Shown here: one piece after another, positions 1 to 10,704 of the stretch
Layout of the letters: each line of letters opens with the position of its first letter
Numbering within the stretch: the first letter of the stretch is position 1
DNA from: Kwoniella bestiolae CBS 10118
Lineage: Eukaryota; Basidiomycota; Tremellomycetes; Tremellales; Cryptococcaceae
Direction: 5' to 3'
Length of the DNA: 64,000 nt
NCBI RefSeq assembly: GCF_000512585.2
Contig: NC_089241.1
Span: 2,852,001-2,916,000 of the forward strand
Translations under genes and position numbers: made by a program
Notes under the pieces: model-generated
Told to the model about the DNA's origin: nothing
Database searches by the model: none
What the model saw: the letters and a program-made list of their open reading frames with translations, nothing else

Positions 1-1626
1 CGCATCTCCAAGAAGTACTACCCTCCCCCTACCCGCGAAAGTCCTTCGCATACTATACATCTGGTATCCCTTTCTCCTGCCCCACCCATCGGAGTTTTCA
101 AGATTACGGAGAAAGAGGGAGTGGATGGTGGGCTCGCATGTACATTTTGACATTTGGTGGCAGTAGGATGGAGATAGCCATTTGGAGGGGACTGTTAAGG
201 CTACATAGACTTGGGATATCTCTTTAGGTGTGGTAATGGGGTTAGTACTGAGGTTATCAGGATTGCTTGATTTAGGATGGTCAGTGCTGGGTTCTTCAGG
301 GATATGTTCTGTGGTATTGTCAGTATTTGATTTTGGGGTGGTTCTTTCGATGCCGTTGATTAGTTTGATACCTTGATGATCATTTACTGTGATATCATCA
401 TTCTGCGTGATACTGCCATCTTCCTTCCTGCCCTCATCATCTGGTTTCATCCCATCGTTAGGTCCTTCCTCCACAACGGGCGAAAGGACATGCTTATCAC
501 CGTCCGCTCCTACTTCATTCCCAAGATTGACCCCAGAAGAAAGCGGAATCATCGTAGCAGAGAATGAATCCCCGTAAATCGTATTAATCCCATGAGGATC
601 TTTCAGCCATCTCAACACCTCGCTCGAGGAGGTGCGCGAGTTGATAATTGTCCATGGGAGTTTTTCTAGCACTTCGGTGTGGGGGAGTAGGGATTGGCGG
701 GTTTGGGAGAACATGCCGTCTGCGCCTGGTATAAGTCATATCATAGTCAATCGCGATTGATCCGATATTCGTAAAGGGGTATCTCATGGGTAAGTGAACG
801 GTTCTCTTACGAGATGGAGAGGGAGGTAGTTGACAGACAAGCAATTCAGGACGTAGATAGATCATTCAATGTAAGACTCATCAACAACCAGATCCACTTT
901 CACCTCCTCCCTCCTCCCCTCTCTTCCCTTCAACTTCACCTCCACCCCTCCCTCCTTTTGGGAGTGCGAAACCACCTCCAGTCCATACTCCACCTCTCCC
1001 ACTCCTACCCCACCTCTCAGAATTTCCATCAACTCTTCCCTTTCTATCATCGGCCTAGTCCCGGGCTCACGGACAGTCCTCCAAGCTTTCTTGCCCCTGT
1101 ATGATGAGACAGTGATGCCATCGTGATATACTGGGATCTTCGAGCGGGCGTGATGGAGTTTCTCGAGGTCGGGCGGTGAGAACATGGATTCGAGGGATTT
1201 ACGAGCTGCCTATATGTCCTCGTCTTAGTTGGCAATTTATCATCAAATAACGGGACCTACGGATGATAGGTGAATTGGATAGCCTAGATCTGTCCCCGGA
1301 CCTAAAGTAATTCATAACAATATCAGCGCTCCGTCCTTCTATTAATGACTATCCAATCATCAATCCATCTCGCACACACCGACTCATCATTCGAATCGAC
1401 CAGTCACCCAATCGCCACAGTTGAGGACGTAAGATCACTTACCATCCCTCCTCTCTACGATTTTATATCCCACCTTCCCCTCCCTGTATAATTCACTCCT
1501 CCTAAGCCCATACACGAATGATAAACCCGCTATACCTGCTCCTACGACTAAGAGCTCGAACTTTTTCTCGGTGCTGCTCGTAGAATTATCGTTGGCATCT
1601 TGGTGGACATTGATATTGTTAGACAT
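1..1626 (-). CDS. FAD-dependent aromatic-type monooxygenase, 3' end missing
   Basis: Flavin monooxygenase of the salicylate-hydroxylase-like class, expected to hydroxylate a small organic substrate with NAD(P)H. Seen: after a short polar N-terminus comes the Rossmann motif VVGAGIAGLSF (about residues 26-36). An exon near 1207-890 carries RPMIEREELMEIL, typical of the family. ADGMFSQTRQ near 715 fits the ADG-x-x-S-x-x-R motif. The frame then stays open to base 1, ending in VVLLGDA, the start of the second FAD-binding GDAAH motif. Exons are roughly 1626-1443, 1302-1260, 1207-890 and 730-1. The splice joining the third and fourth does not fit a simple GT donor and is uncertain. An acidic, low-complexity insert lies near 480-250. 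The C-terminal part lies outside the window. Substrate unknown. Confidence 0.8.
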
Positions 1627-2238
1627 TTCGGGTCCAGTACTGTATGTGTCTATCTCTCAAAGTCTTGGCTTCGGAATTGCCAATTAGTGTGTATATACGA
1701 GTAAGTCCAATCTTCCAATGAGCACCTAGCACATTATGATACGTCTTCTCCTGCTATAAGTATACATACCTCGACATGATATATATTTATCTTATCGAAG
1801 ATCAATCAGTCATAAAGGAGAATCAATATATGAAAGGATGAATGAGAGATACCTGAACGGATATGATCGACGTGACAGATCGTATCGTAACGTCCTTTCG
1901 CTCTTTCCCCTGTGCGATCAGCATTGAGTATACATTACAGCACAAGTTATCCTCTGCAGATCAGTATAGTGGTGATGCCCAGAGAGCGAATTAGTAAGGA
2001 GTAAGAGAATATCAAATCCTGCATTTCCGTATCACGATGAATGGCATATCCAAGTAGTGGTAAAATAGTAAATGAACATTAATCCAAAAATAAATCAAAA
2101 TTGTAAATGTAGATGTGCCTAAATCAAAGCAGAGAAGAAGAAAAAATCGAAGATCCTAATACATTATACTGGAACCCGCAACCGCATCCGTGCTGAAAAA
2201 CATCTCCTTAGCTGTGTCTTCCACCTGCCATGAGCAAT
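1627..2238. other. Intergenic, promoter side of the FAD monooxygenase
   Basis: About 600 bases between the monooxygenase start and the end of the FHA gene. It is AT-rich with several TATATA-like stretches near 1780. No convincing coding frame is seen. Confidence 0.5.
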
Positions 2239-3969
2239 TTATGATCTCCTTCCCCTTCCTACAGGTCTCCAATCAATAGTCTTCCCGCCCGTCCTCTGAG
2301 CAGTCCTGAGCGGTCTGACCAATGCGCCCAGCTCTTTAGCTCGCGAGGTATCGGGGTCGTGCGAGGGGTCGTAGTAGTAATGAGGTAATAACGGGTGACC
2401 AGATGCGTCCTGAATTATGAACGTGAGAGTTAACACCCTCAAAGATAGCAGAAGAGCAGACATAATTACGGGAAAAAAAATGGGGGTCGGGGACAAGACT
2501 CACCTTCCCATGCCTTTCAACTTTGCCAAACATCCTATTCCCCTCCAACGCCTCGCCAACCCAGCTGGACCATATTTTCTCTGAACCATGTTCCTTCAAA
2601 CTTGGTTGTGACTGCGAACCCACCAAATCAAAACCATCAGCTACCATCACTCCACACTGATCTTTAACTGCTTGTGCCATCTAGGAGCACATATCGAGAC
2701 CGAACTCACCTCCAACATGTGTTTTACCAAATCTGGTAAACTCAATTTACTAGACCCGGAAAACACCACCGTCGAAGCGATTATAGCTGGTAGATCCAAA
2801 TCGGCAGGAACAGGTACATGCGGCGTGGTAGCTCTGCTAGAGTGCGAGACCGATTCGATCTGTTCAGCTTTGATTTGCTTCTCCTCCACCTGCGGTTCCG
2901 GTACTGATACTACCTCATCTTCCATCTCAGGTAAAGGTGATAGTCTAGGTTCGGACGGCGGTGAAAGGGGGGAAGATTGTCTTGATTGTCTGTCTTCTTC
3001 GTCTTCTTGGTTCTGTGGTGGTACGATCTGCTGAGCTGATCTAGGTGGTTCAGGTATGGATTGCTGGGGTAGAACAACCTCATCTTCGAGTTCGGAGAGC
3101 ACATCTTCATCCATAGGTACCATGGGAGGACTTGACGGAGGCATCGAGCTATCCATCCTGGTACCCATGCCCATGATCATACTCTTGATAGGACTGGACG
3201 AGAAGAGCCTTTCCCTCTCTTCTTGTCGAGGCTGTAATCTAACCAACACTTTGGACCCGAAGAAATCCAACTCCACACTTTGTGTTGAAGATACGGATAG
3301 ATCAAATTTCTGGCCTTGCAATAATCTTACTCCCCTCTTCTTGTTTGTGATCTTCACTTTCATCCCGTTCTGCCCAATCACCAAGATCCTCATCAAATCT
3401 TCCTTGACCAGTTCAATGGCAGCATGTACCCTCGAAGCGTGAGATGCATGCTTGGATAAGTGAATGACACGACTTTCATTCTCTGGATGAGCGAGTAATC
3501 CGGATAGGTGCGAGGGGATTGTGGAAGATAGGGAAGAAGAGGATGATTTGCTGGAGGATTGCTTATGTCTATGTCGGCCAAATATCAAGGTCGTTCCTTC
3601 TTCCAATACCAGCTCGTGGTCGAATTGATCTGCCCTTTTTGAGTCTGAGAGTTGAGATGGGCGCTGAGAGTATTTGGTAGGCGAGGATGAGGCCATCATG
3701 ACTCTCCTACCGGGTGATGAGGAGAATGCTACGGTCGAAGTGGAAGGAGTTAATGGTGCACCCGAGAGGATCCTGATGGGTGCTGGGATGGGTACCGGTG
3801 CAGCGGTGTACTTGATGGGGTGCTGGTCGATATCGATGTCGATGTCGGATGATGAGTGGGGTGTCATATGCTTGATGGAGACGCGTTGACGTTTGGCCGA
3901 CGAGGAGGGGGTGGTCATCCTTGATGGGATTCGCTTGAGGGGCTCGAGCGGTGTTGAGTGGGCTGACAT
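2239..3969 (-). CDS. FHA-domain nuclear protein, Tos4/Plm2-like
   Basis: Three exons (3969-2710, 2680-2504, 2409-2239) join in frame to a 535-residue protein. An FHA phosphothreonine-binding domain lies at about residues 120-250. Landmarks are the FGRH strand, then HLSKHASHASRVHAAIE, which carries the S-R-x-H pocket residues, and later NGMKV. A long Ser/Pro/acid-rich region follows. The tail GKVERHGKDASGHPL and RPLRTAQRTGGK resembles the conserved C-terminus of fungal Tos4/Plm2 proteins, which bind gene promoters in the G1/S and DNA-damage responses. The N-terminus has basic, nuclear-signal-like stretches (SAKRQR). The FHA call is firm. The Tos4/Plm2 assignment rests on domain order and the tail, and is an inference. 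Confidence 0.8.
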
Positions 3970-4763
3970 TGGTGGGGCGTGGTGAGACGATGTCGTTGTA
4001 GAGGAAATATCAAGATGAGAAGGGAAGAAGAGAAGGATAGGGAAGATAAAGAGGGAAGATTAGTTGACAAAGCATTCGCTAGTAATGTTCTGCTATGGTG
4101 ATGGATTGAATCTAAAAAGGAATATGGTAATGTGATGAGAGGGTGAAAGTAAAGTGAGACGCGTCCCATAGTGTGAACATTACTTGTGATCACGTGACAT
4201 ATACTGAAATCAACCAGAAATCAATGCAATCGCCGCGGTCCCATTCTAGCTGTGGCGTGTTCATGCTCCCCACTCCTCCCTCCACCATATAGACGATGCT
4301 GAAGTCAAGTTGGCGATATCAACTTGGATGTGAAGTATCAAAAATCAACTTGTGTAAATACCCTACTACTGAGTATGAAACTGCATGCTACTTGTCAACG
4401 TCATGTTCACAACCTCACAACCTTGATGTATTTTGATCAGTGCGTCAAGAGGAAGATGAAGATGGTCAACCAGTCAAGTCGATGGAGATGGAGATGCCCT
4501 GTCAATCAAGTGGTCTCTGCGTCGATCATTTGACTCTTACGATACACCAGTGGTACAGTCAACTATATTATACATGCTATATATAAACATGTCTAAATCA
4601 CCGTCATCCCTTGATCTTCTTCTTCTTCCTTCTTTCATCACTCATAACCAGAAACGATGCAAGAGCTATACTACTATACCAGCTGATATCGTTACCATAC
4701 TGATATTCCCAGTACTGAAACCCCCTCCTACGCTAGCTTATTGACATAACACTCACCCTCACC
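3970..4763. other. Intergenic, divergent promoter region
   Basis: About 790 bases between two divergent genes. It holds a CT-rich/GA-rich stretch next to the FHA start (4000-4060) and a TATATATA run at about 4574. Small frames here have no recognisable features, and I see no further gene. Confidence 0.5.
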
Positions 4764-6312
4764 ATGTCTAACTCGTCTTCCTCTGCTCCTCCTTCAACCA
4801 TCGCAGGCGAACCCTCTGTGAGTCAAAGGTATTTTCAATCGAGGGGAAGTGAAGTGTTAGCTAACATCGGAATAATCAACAGCGATCATCGACCTCGACC
4901 TCGACAGCATCATTTACACTTCCTGGAACGAGCACTTGAAACATGCATTGTGACATCATGAGCTGACGTTATGCATATCGGTTTCACAGCATACCGACGA
5001 TGGGAGGAAAAAGAGAAAACAGCGAGAGTCCACTCGAGTAAGTAGGATATTCATGACCCTTTCATTCGATACTGATACTGAAACCAACAGGAATCCGACA
5101 GCGAGGAAGACGGACCGGTATCTCACAAAATCCAAGTTTGTATCTCTTTGCCGTCAACCCTACCAAGTATGGTATTGATCCTCGTACATCATACAGGAAC
5201 GAGTCTCGAAGGATAATCATTCGATGATCGACTACCTCAGCAAGATCGCCTCCGATCAGAAAGAGAGAGACAAGGATAGGGCAATGAAGTTGGCAATGCA
5301 AGGGAAAGACGTCAGTCGAGCTTTTCTTAGTGTTCATGTTTACGATTGACGCTGCTCACACCACACTTGGTTTACCACATCAGATGGAGATGACCGAGAA
5401 GGTCGATGTCCTGATAGGAATGAAGGAAAGGTTAACTTCATATGCCAACGAGCATTCTCAAACCCACTTTCTCGGGATTCAAACTCAAGCTCTGAAATCA
5501 ACAACGATAGAACAGAAAGAAGGATATTTACGATTGTTAGGACATACTCAATCGGAATTGACAAAGATCCTACTGCAATATGACAAACTTCATCATGTGG
5601 ATCCCGACACGCTTCAAGTTGACCCCGATCCCCCTTCTTCACCACCACAGCATCTCCTTCTCCGCCGCCCACAAGCGACAGATGGTCATTCCGGCACCCA
5701 CATCCCCGTACCATCTTCGAGCCAAAGCAGCAACGGTGGACTTCACAACAACATTGCCGATCCCGACTTCAACATCGTCGTGGTCTCCAATGTTACTCAT
5801 CAATTGAGAAGGCTTAGAGGTGCAAGTGAGTACTGAGCTTGACAGCCTTAAGACATATCCTGATTTGGTTCTACCTTCCAGCGATTCCCCAGCTTTACTG
5901 CACCGTCGAACGAGACAAAGGGGACAAGTTTCCTGAATTCCCTCCGAAAGTGGTATACGAAAAGATGATTTCATTAGGCGTAGAGGACGGGTACAGGCGT
6001 AAATCAATTAGGAAATTACCCAAAGCTTATGACGACCTCAATGATGCTGAGAGGAAAATGTGGGATGCGATTGATGATGGGTTTGAAGGTATCACCATCG
6101 AACCTTACAAGAGATCTAATGGTATGTTGGATGTGGACTATGTCGAGGAGGTTGGGAATTTGGTATTCGGCAATCATACTAGAGATGGTCTTGCGACGCA
6201 GAGGCTAAATGGGAAGAGAAGCTTGGTCAGGTGGTTTTGGATTTGGAATCATTTGTTCATCCAATTCATCAACCAAGTACAACGAGTGCGTCAAGGACTT
6301 ATATTACGATGA
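4764..6312 (+). CDS. Unknown multi-exon protein
   Basis: I do not recognise this protein. Supported exons in one frame are 4764-4817, 4990-5037, 5091-about 5132, about 5200-5309, about 5385-5826 and about 5882-6312. The N-terminus is Ser-rich, followed by a basic and acidic linker (GRKKRKQRE, then ESDSEEDG) that looks nuclear. A helical, charged middle follows (SKIASDQKERDKDRAMKLAM, then YANEHSQTHFLG). The last exon is a compact globular-looking region (PKVVYEKMISLG, RKMWDAIDDGFEG). The first intron as drawn is 173 bp, about three times the local norm. Inside it, a block bounded by a good acceptor (4883) would introduce a TGA, so it is either part of the intron or an alternatively used exon. 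The 3' end may hold another intron. Confidence 0.6.
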
Positions 6313-6510
6313 CGAAGAGGAGAATGGTTGAGGTGGGAGGAGGAATACAGGATCATCTCATCTTAATGTGCATCATCGGTCAAAGGGGTTGATAGGAAGA
6401 ATAATTCTATTGTTGATATATATGTCTATGATAGGTCCTGATATATGTCTATGTGATGTCTGTAAAAGTGGTTATTCGTATATAGTGTGTATCTCATCCA
6501 GCATGTCATA

Positions 6511-7289
6511 TCACTGTACCCCCAAACTCTCATTAGCCTGCAGCACGACTTGCCAACCGTCTGCTTTCAGCACATCTAAAGCCGTATCGAGCTTTTCAGC
6601 TGGGACGAGGATATAGTCTGTTGGCCTGTGGGGTAGAGGGTGGGGCATGACGATCAGCAAGCAGGTCAATGAAGGCAATGGGTCCAGTGGTGTGTTTCCG
6701 AATCAACAGTTCATAGCGATACTCACCAAGTTGATATTGCGTAGATGTTGATCTCGGCTTTTCGTAGTGGTGTAAGGAATTCATGCAATATGCCGGTCAA
6801 TCCTTGTGTGATAAAAAGGGTCAGCGTCGACACTCGATACTCGATACCTCCACGACTGAGCCGGGTCTTCTGCTGAGTGTGAATCGGCTTGAGGGGTATA
6901 ATCACCATTCACCCATACGACCTCGTTCCCTTCTATACTACCCAATCCAATGAGAAGTTCAAAGCTCACTCACCAATATACAACGGTCCCCTAATCTTAA
7001 TAGCTTTCCAGGGCCCGAACCACCTCCCAGCATCCCCATCTCCCAGCTCTCTCAATCCTCTGACCTCTCCATCAACCACCACCCCCTCCTCGCCAGGTGG
7101 AAATGCGGCCACAACACTCACACCGTCCAATTCACGGGTGACGCTGAAGTAGGGATACTTCTCGTACAGGTTGGGCGTGAGGGAAGGGATGATGGAGAGT
7201 GGGTAGAAGAATGTGTAGATGGGTAGAGGTTGGGGGATCAGGTGGAGGGTGAAGATTAGTTTGTTGATTTCGTTGAGGGGTTGTGTCAT
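6511..7289 (-). CDS. ACT-domain protein (ACT_7/CASTOR-like)
   Basis: Exons 7289-6974, 6802-6727 and 6625-6511 join cleanly to 168 residues. The second half reads GLTGILHEFLTPLRKAEINI, then IYAISTW and PTDYILVPAEKLDTALDVLK. This is the signature of the ACT domain in the ACT_7/CASTOR-like group: a small-molecule-binding fold in which the last strand and helix form the ligand pocket. The N-terminal half is probably a second, divergent ACT-like domain. No catalytic domain is attached, so a sensing or regulatory role, possibly for an amino acid, is inferred. It is divergent from the cysteine-rich secreted gene, with about 320 bases between. The ligand is unknown. Confidence 0.8.
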
Positions 7290-7610
7290 CTTGCCTGCGT
7301 TTTGTTTATGTTTATGTTTATGAAAGAGGGAAGATGGATAGGTTCATTCTCTAGGGAGAGAGAGGGGGGCGTCTCTTATATATACATTGAGAGGTTGAGA
7401 CACAAGGACACATGCAATCTATTTTTATCGACTGACTCGTCAAGGAGGATTGGAGATTGGCGTCGACATGACTGCATTGGCGCGATTAAACGACCACCCG
7501 TCTATCACCTTTTCTTCATTCTCGTCTTTCCCCCTTAAGCTTCCCACTACATTCACCGTGAGCCTTAACTCTTCTTATCTCACATTCGGCACACCCGCTA
7601 TTAGCAAAAC
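7290..7610. promoter_or_regulatory. Divergent promoter between ACT gene and secreted gene
   Basis: A 321-base gap between two divergent starts. It contains a TTTATGTTTATG repeat next to the ACT start (7302-7324) and a TATATATA stretch at about 7377-7384. Confidence 0.4.
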
Positions 7611-8084
7611 ATGAAGCTCGTAATCGCATTCGCAGTATCAATACTTGTATCGTCCATCTCCCTCATCCCCGTATCAGGTTCATTCATTCCCCGTGATGGT
7701 CAGTTGCAAGAATCGTTTAAAGGGATCTGTCCGGATTTCGAGGTGAGGTGTGTAAAAGATGGGGATTGGAGGAATCCCATAGGAAGGATTGGGAGTAAGC
7801 GTGAGTATCACCCCTGCATGGTATGCTGTAGTAGTATCGGTGTAAGGGGGGTGAAGGCAGGGACGATGCATAGGTGTCACATGGGGTATACGATAAGAGA
7901 GAGCAGGCTGGAAGTAAGAGTCACGCAATGGGAGAAGCTGATCATCTGTCGATGTTATGTAGCATTCTGCAGAGAAGGTATCCGATGTAACCAGTGCGAA
8001 GAGCATAAGAATACTAGAGAATGTAATAGGACGTTCAAGGAGTGCGAGGGGGAGTGTGAAGCGTATGGACCTATCCCATTCTGA
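7611..8084 (+). CDS. Small cysteine-rich secreted protein
   Basis: An uninterrupted 157-residue frame. The first 23 residues (MKLVIAFAVSILVSSISLIP start) form a clear signal peptide ending near VSG-S. The mature part holds 14 cysteines, including a CMVCC cluster and a closely spaced C-terminal set (ICRCYVAFC, then CNQCEE and CEGECEAYG). These are presumably disulfide bonded. No transmembrane or GPI signal is seen. I do not recognise the family. Size, secretion signal and cysteine density are effector-like, but that role is only an inference. An internal GTGAGT at about 7801 could be a donor. Reading straight through keeps all the cysteines, so I left the gene unspliced. Confidence 0.6.
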   Translation: MKLVIAFAVSILVSSISLIPVSGSFIPRDGQLQESFKGICPDFEVRCVKDGDWRNPIGRIGSKREYHPCMVCCSSIGVRGVKAGTMHRCHMGYTIRESRLEVRVTQWEKLIICRCYVAFCREGIRCNQCEEHKNTRECNRTFKECEGECEAYGPIPF

Positions 8085-8644
8085 GAGTGGTCGGGACGAA
8101 CAGAAAGAACATTACGATAACGATGAACAAGATAAACCCCCATCTCCTACTACTGTCACTACCAATGAATCAACGACCAGAAAGACTTCCAACCATCATC
8201 GATTAGAGGTATCCCTACATCCTTACCAGATAACCAGCTCACACCGACACACAATTTCGATTCAGCCCGATACAACGTCACTCCCAGCTCTGATAATCTC
8301 ACTCTGAGACATTCCTCGTCCATCTTTCATCTTCAACCAGAACATGACATGAAGAGAACATCACTCCGATCTGGACTATCATCATACCTAGGCCGTAAAC
8401 CTAAATTACCGGAGTACATATAATCATGTCGTTACCCACATCTCTCACCTTCTTCCCCTCACCCTTCTCTTCTACAATTACACAAAACAGGTTTGATACC
8501 TTCCCACCCAGACGTCCAGGCGACATCTTGTGCTCCTACTTCCAAATTTCAGAACAACCCGTTGATCGGCTCATCCTTCTCGAACATCTCTATAACCCGC
8601 CCTCTCTCACCATTCATCAGCAAGTGAAATAGATAATTCCCAAG
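8085..8644. other. Intergenic, upstream of ML-domain gene
   Basis: About 560 bases. A short frame at 8426-8632 has no recognisable features and would be an upstream ORF at most. No other gene is seen. Confidence 0.4.
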
Positions 8645-10361
8645 ATGCACACTTCCACTCTGTTCGCGCTCTTACCCCTCCTCGCCGCTCTACCAGCCAT
8701 GTCCCTCCCTCACTACCAAGGTCATATCGAGCAGAAATTTCCTCTACCAGCTCTTCTCCGTCGACAAGAACCAGCAACAGGCGCAGGAGCTTTAGAGCTC
8801 CCTCCATCTCTCAACAACCTCCCACTGGACCCCTCAGCCTCGTTATCCCTATCGATAGCGGACGATCCCCAACCTACCGCAATGTCAACACCATCAATCT
8901 GGCAAATTAACACCGTCCCTCAGACATTACTTGCTCAACCACAAGCTGAGGCTCTCCCAACCGATACTCTTGCTTCGGTACCTACTGCTGGTGTCACCGC
9001 TGGTGGGACTGGGGATATGTATATTCAAGATACCTCGGAGGAGGATCTCTCTGCCAATGATATTTCTACACCCACGCCGACAGGTATGGTAACGGTGGAA
9101 TATCAGGGTGATAGTCTATTGGAGGCTACGTCCATCAGTGTAGCTGGTATGGATATTACCGCTGCGGCTGCTGCTATCACCTCTATGGCTGGGGTGATTT
9201 CTTCCGGAGTAGCGAGCGGAACGATCACCTCTTTCTCGGCTGTAGCTATGTCTACGTCCACGTCCACTGGCACTTCCGCCATGGCATCAACATCAGTCGG
9301 ATCGACTTCGGCTGCTCCTTCTGCTATATCCACCTCCATTTCGACTGCATCGTCCACAGCAGTAGCCGCGGCAGAGATCACATCTACCGATTCCCTGGAC
9401 GCTGCTGCAGCTTCAGCTAGTTCCTCGGCGTCAACTACCGCCTCGCAAGCTGAAGATAAAGACCAAGGCAAGAAGATCCGATACAAGCATTGCGCCGAGA
9501 CCAAAGGAACAGTCACTGAGATCAAAGTTAATCCGTGCGAGGGAGGGAAGGGGACTATATTGGATCCGTGCCATTTCCAAGCTGGAAAGTGAGTCTTTTT
9601 CTTCTTCTTCTTCTTGTTTGATATACTCTCAATGAAAAAATCGCAATGAGAAGCATGAGACGATGCCAACTAGCTTGATATATTATGAGATGATATGCGA
9701 AGGATGATGGCTGATCCTCTCAAATAATCTAGAAACTACACCATAACCCTCACGTACGTCTCACCCGAAGACTCCTCCTCGCCCCGAGCCAACCTCGTAG
9801 CGAGAGATAAGACCATGTCGGATGGTCAACAGCATTTCACATATCCCGGACAGGCCTTTGTGAGTTTCAGTCGTCCCATTATCCCTCTATCTATTTTAGT
9901 GTGCTTGTAGGTCCGCTAATATTGATGCTACTGTACATGTACTTTCGACAGGACGCATGTCAATATACTACCTGTCCGATCAAGAACCAAGAGACCAAGA
10001 GTTATACGTATGAATTTGCGACGATGAATAATGTAAGTTCCCATCTTCTCCTTATTCCACCTGCCTACCTCTCGATATCCACCTGTGCCCGTCCCCCGTG
10101 TCAGTCGTTCTGCCCACTTGGACTAAAGGGATACTGACCTTACGTTGACTGATAGCGGTTCGACCAACTTACATTCAACATGACCAACGGCCTTGATGGC
10201 GATTCATTAATGTGCGCGTATTTCCCTGTAACTTTGTGAGTTTTGCCTGTCAGCCATTCATCTGCGATTTGTATTGATGATTGCCAAATAGCATGCCGAC
10301 CCTTGCAGGTAGGAGTGTGAAGAGGAATATGCCTTTTGGTGGGTTGGGTGCGAGGTGGTAG
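8645..10361 (+). CDS. Secreted ML (NPC2/MD-2-like) lipid-binding protein with long Ser/Thr/Ala-rich arm
   Basis: Exons 8645-9588, 9733-9859, 9952-10032, 10156-10235 and 10292-10361 join in phase to 433 residues. Residues 1-20 are a signal peptide. Residues 40-280 are a low-complexity Ser/Thr/Ala-rich stretch, likely O-glycosylated. The C-terminal 150 residues fit an ML domain: IRYKHCAETKGTVTEIKVNP with its first cysteine, then PCHFQAGKNYTITLTY, YPGQAFDACQYTTCPI and DSLMCAYFPV. The cysteine pattern matches NPC2-type sterol/phospholipid carriers. Fungal NPC2 orthologs usually lack such an arm, so this may be a wall- or matrix-attached lipid binder (inference). Exons 2-5 are all short and lie in the ML domain. 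The lipid ligand is unknown. Confidence 0.8.
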
Positions 10362-10704
10362 TTTTACGTAGATTTTGTAGATCACTTATATGCGATTTGA
10401 CGGTTATGAGATGCATATATTCATGAGACTGGACAAGCGATACTAGTACATGATACACTTCTTTTTGCAACTTGACGAATCGAGTTAAGGGAGTTAGCAA
10501 ACATCGTGAACGTAATGATAAAGTCAGTGTTTGCTACGAACATGGGAATTATTTTCTAGCACCACTAAAGGAATGTACGAGTAATGCCTATTCTGCATAT
10601 CCTATCCTGTTACCCTACTGATACAGAAACAAATCAACATATCAATACTGATACTCCCGCCTATGGAAACTGTTATACCAAAACCACATAGGGGAATCCT
10701 CCCC
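10362..10704. other. Convergent intergenic region
   Basis: About 340 bases between the 3' ends of the ML and UGO1-like genes. No coding signal is seen. Confidence 0.4.

Noticed and set aside
9103..9669. 188-codon minus-strand frame opposite the ML-domain gene
   Set aside because: It mirrors the Ser/Thr/Ala-rich repeat codons of the real gene (Ala/Val-rich product) and has no features of its own.
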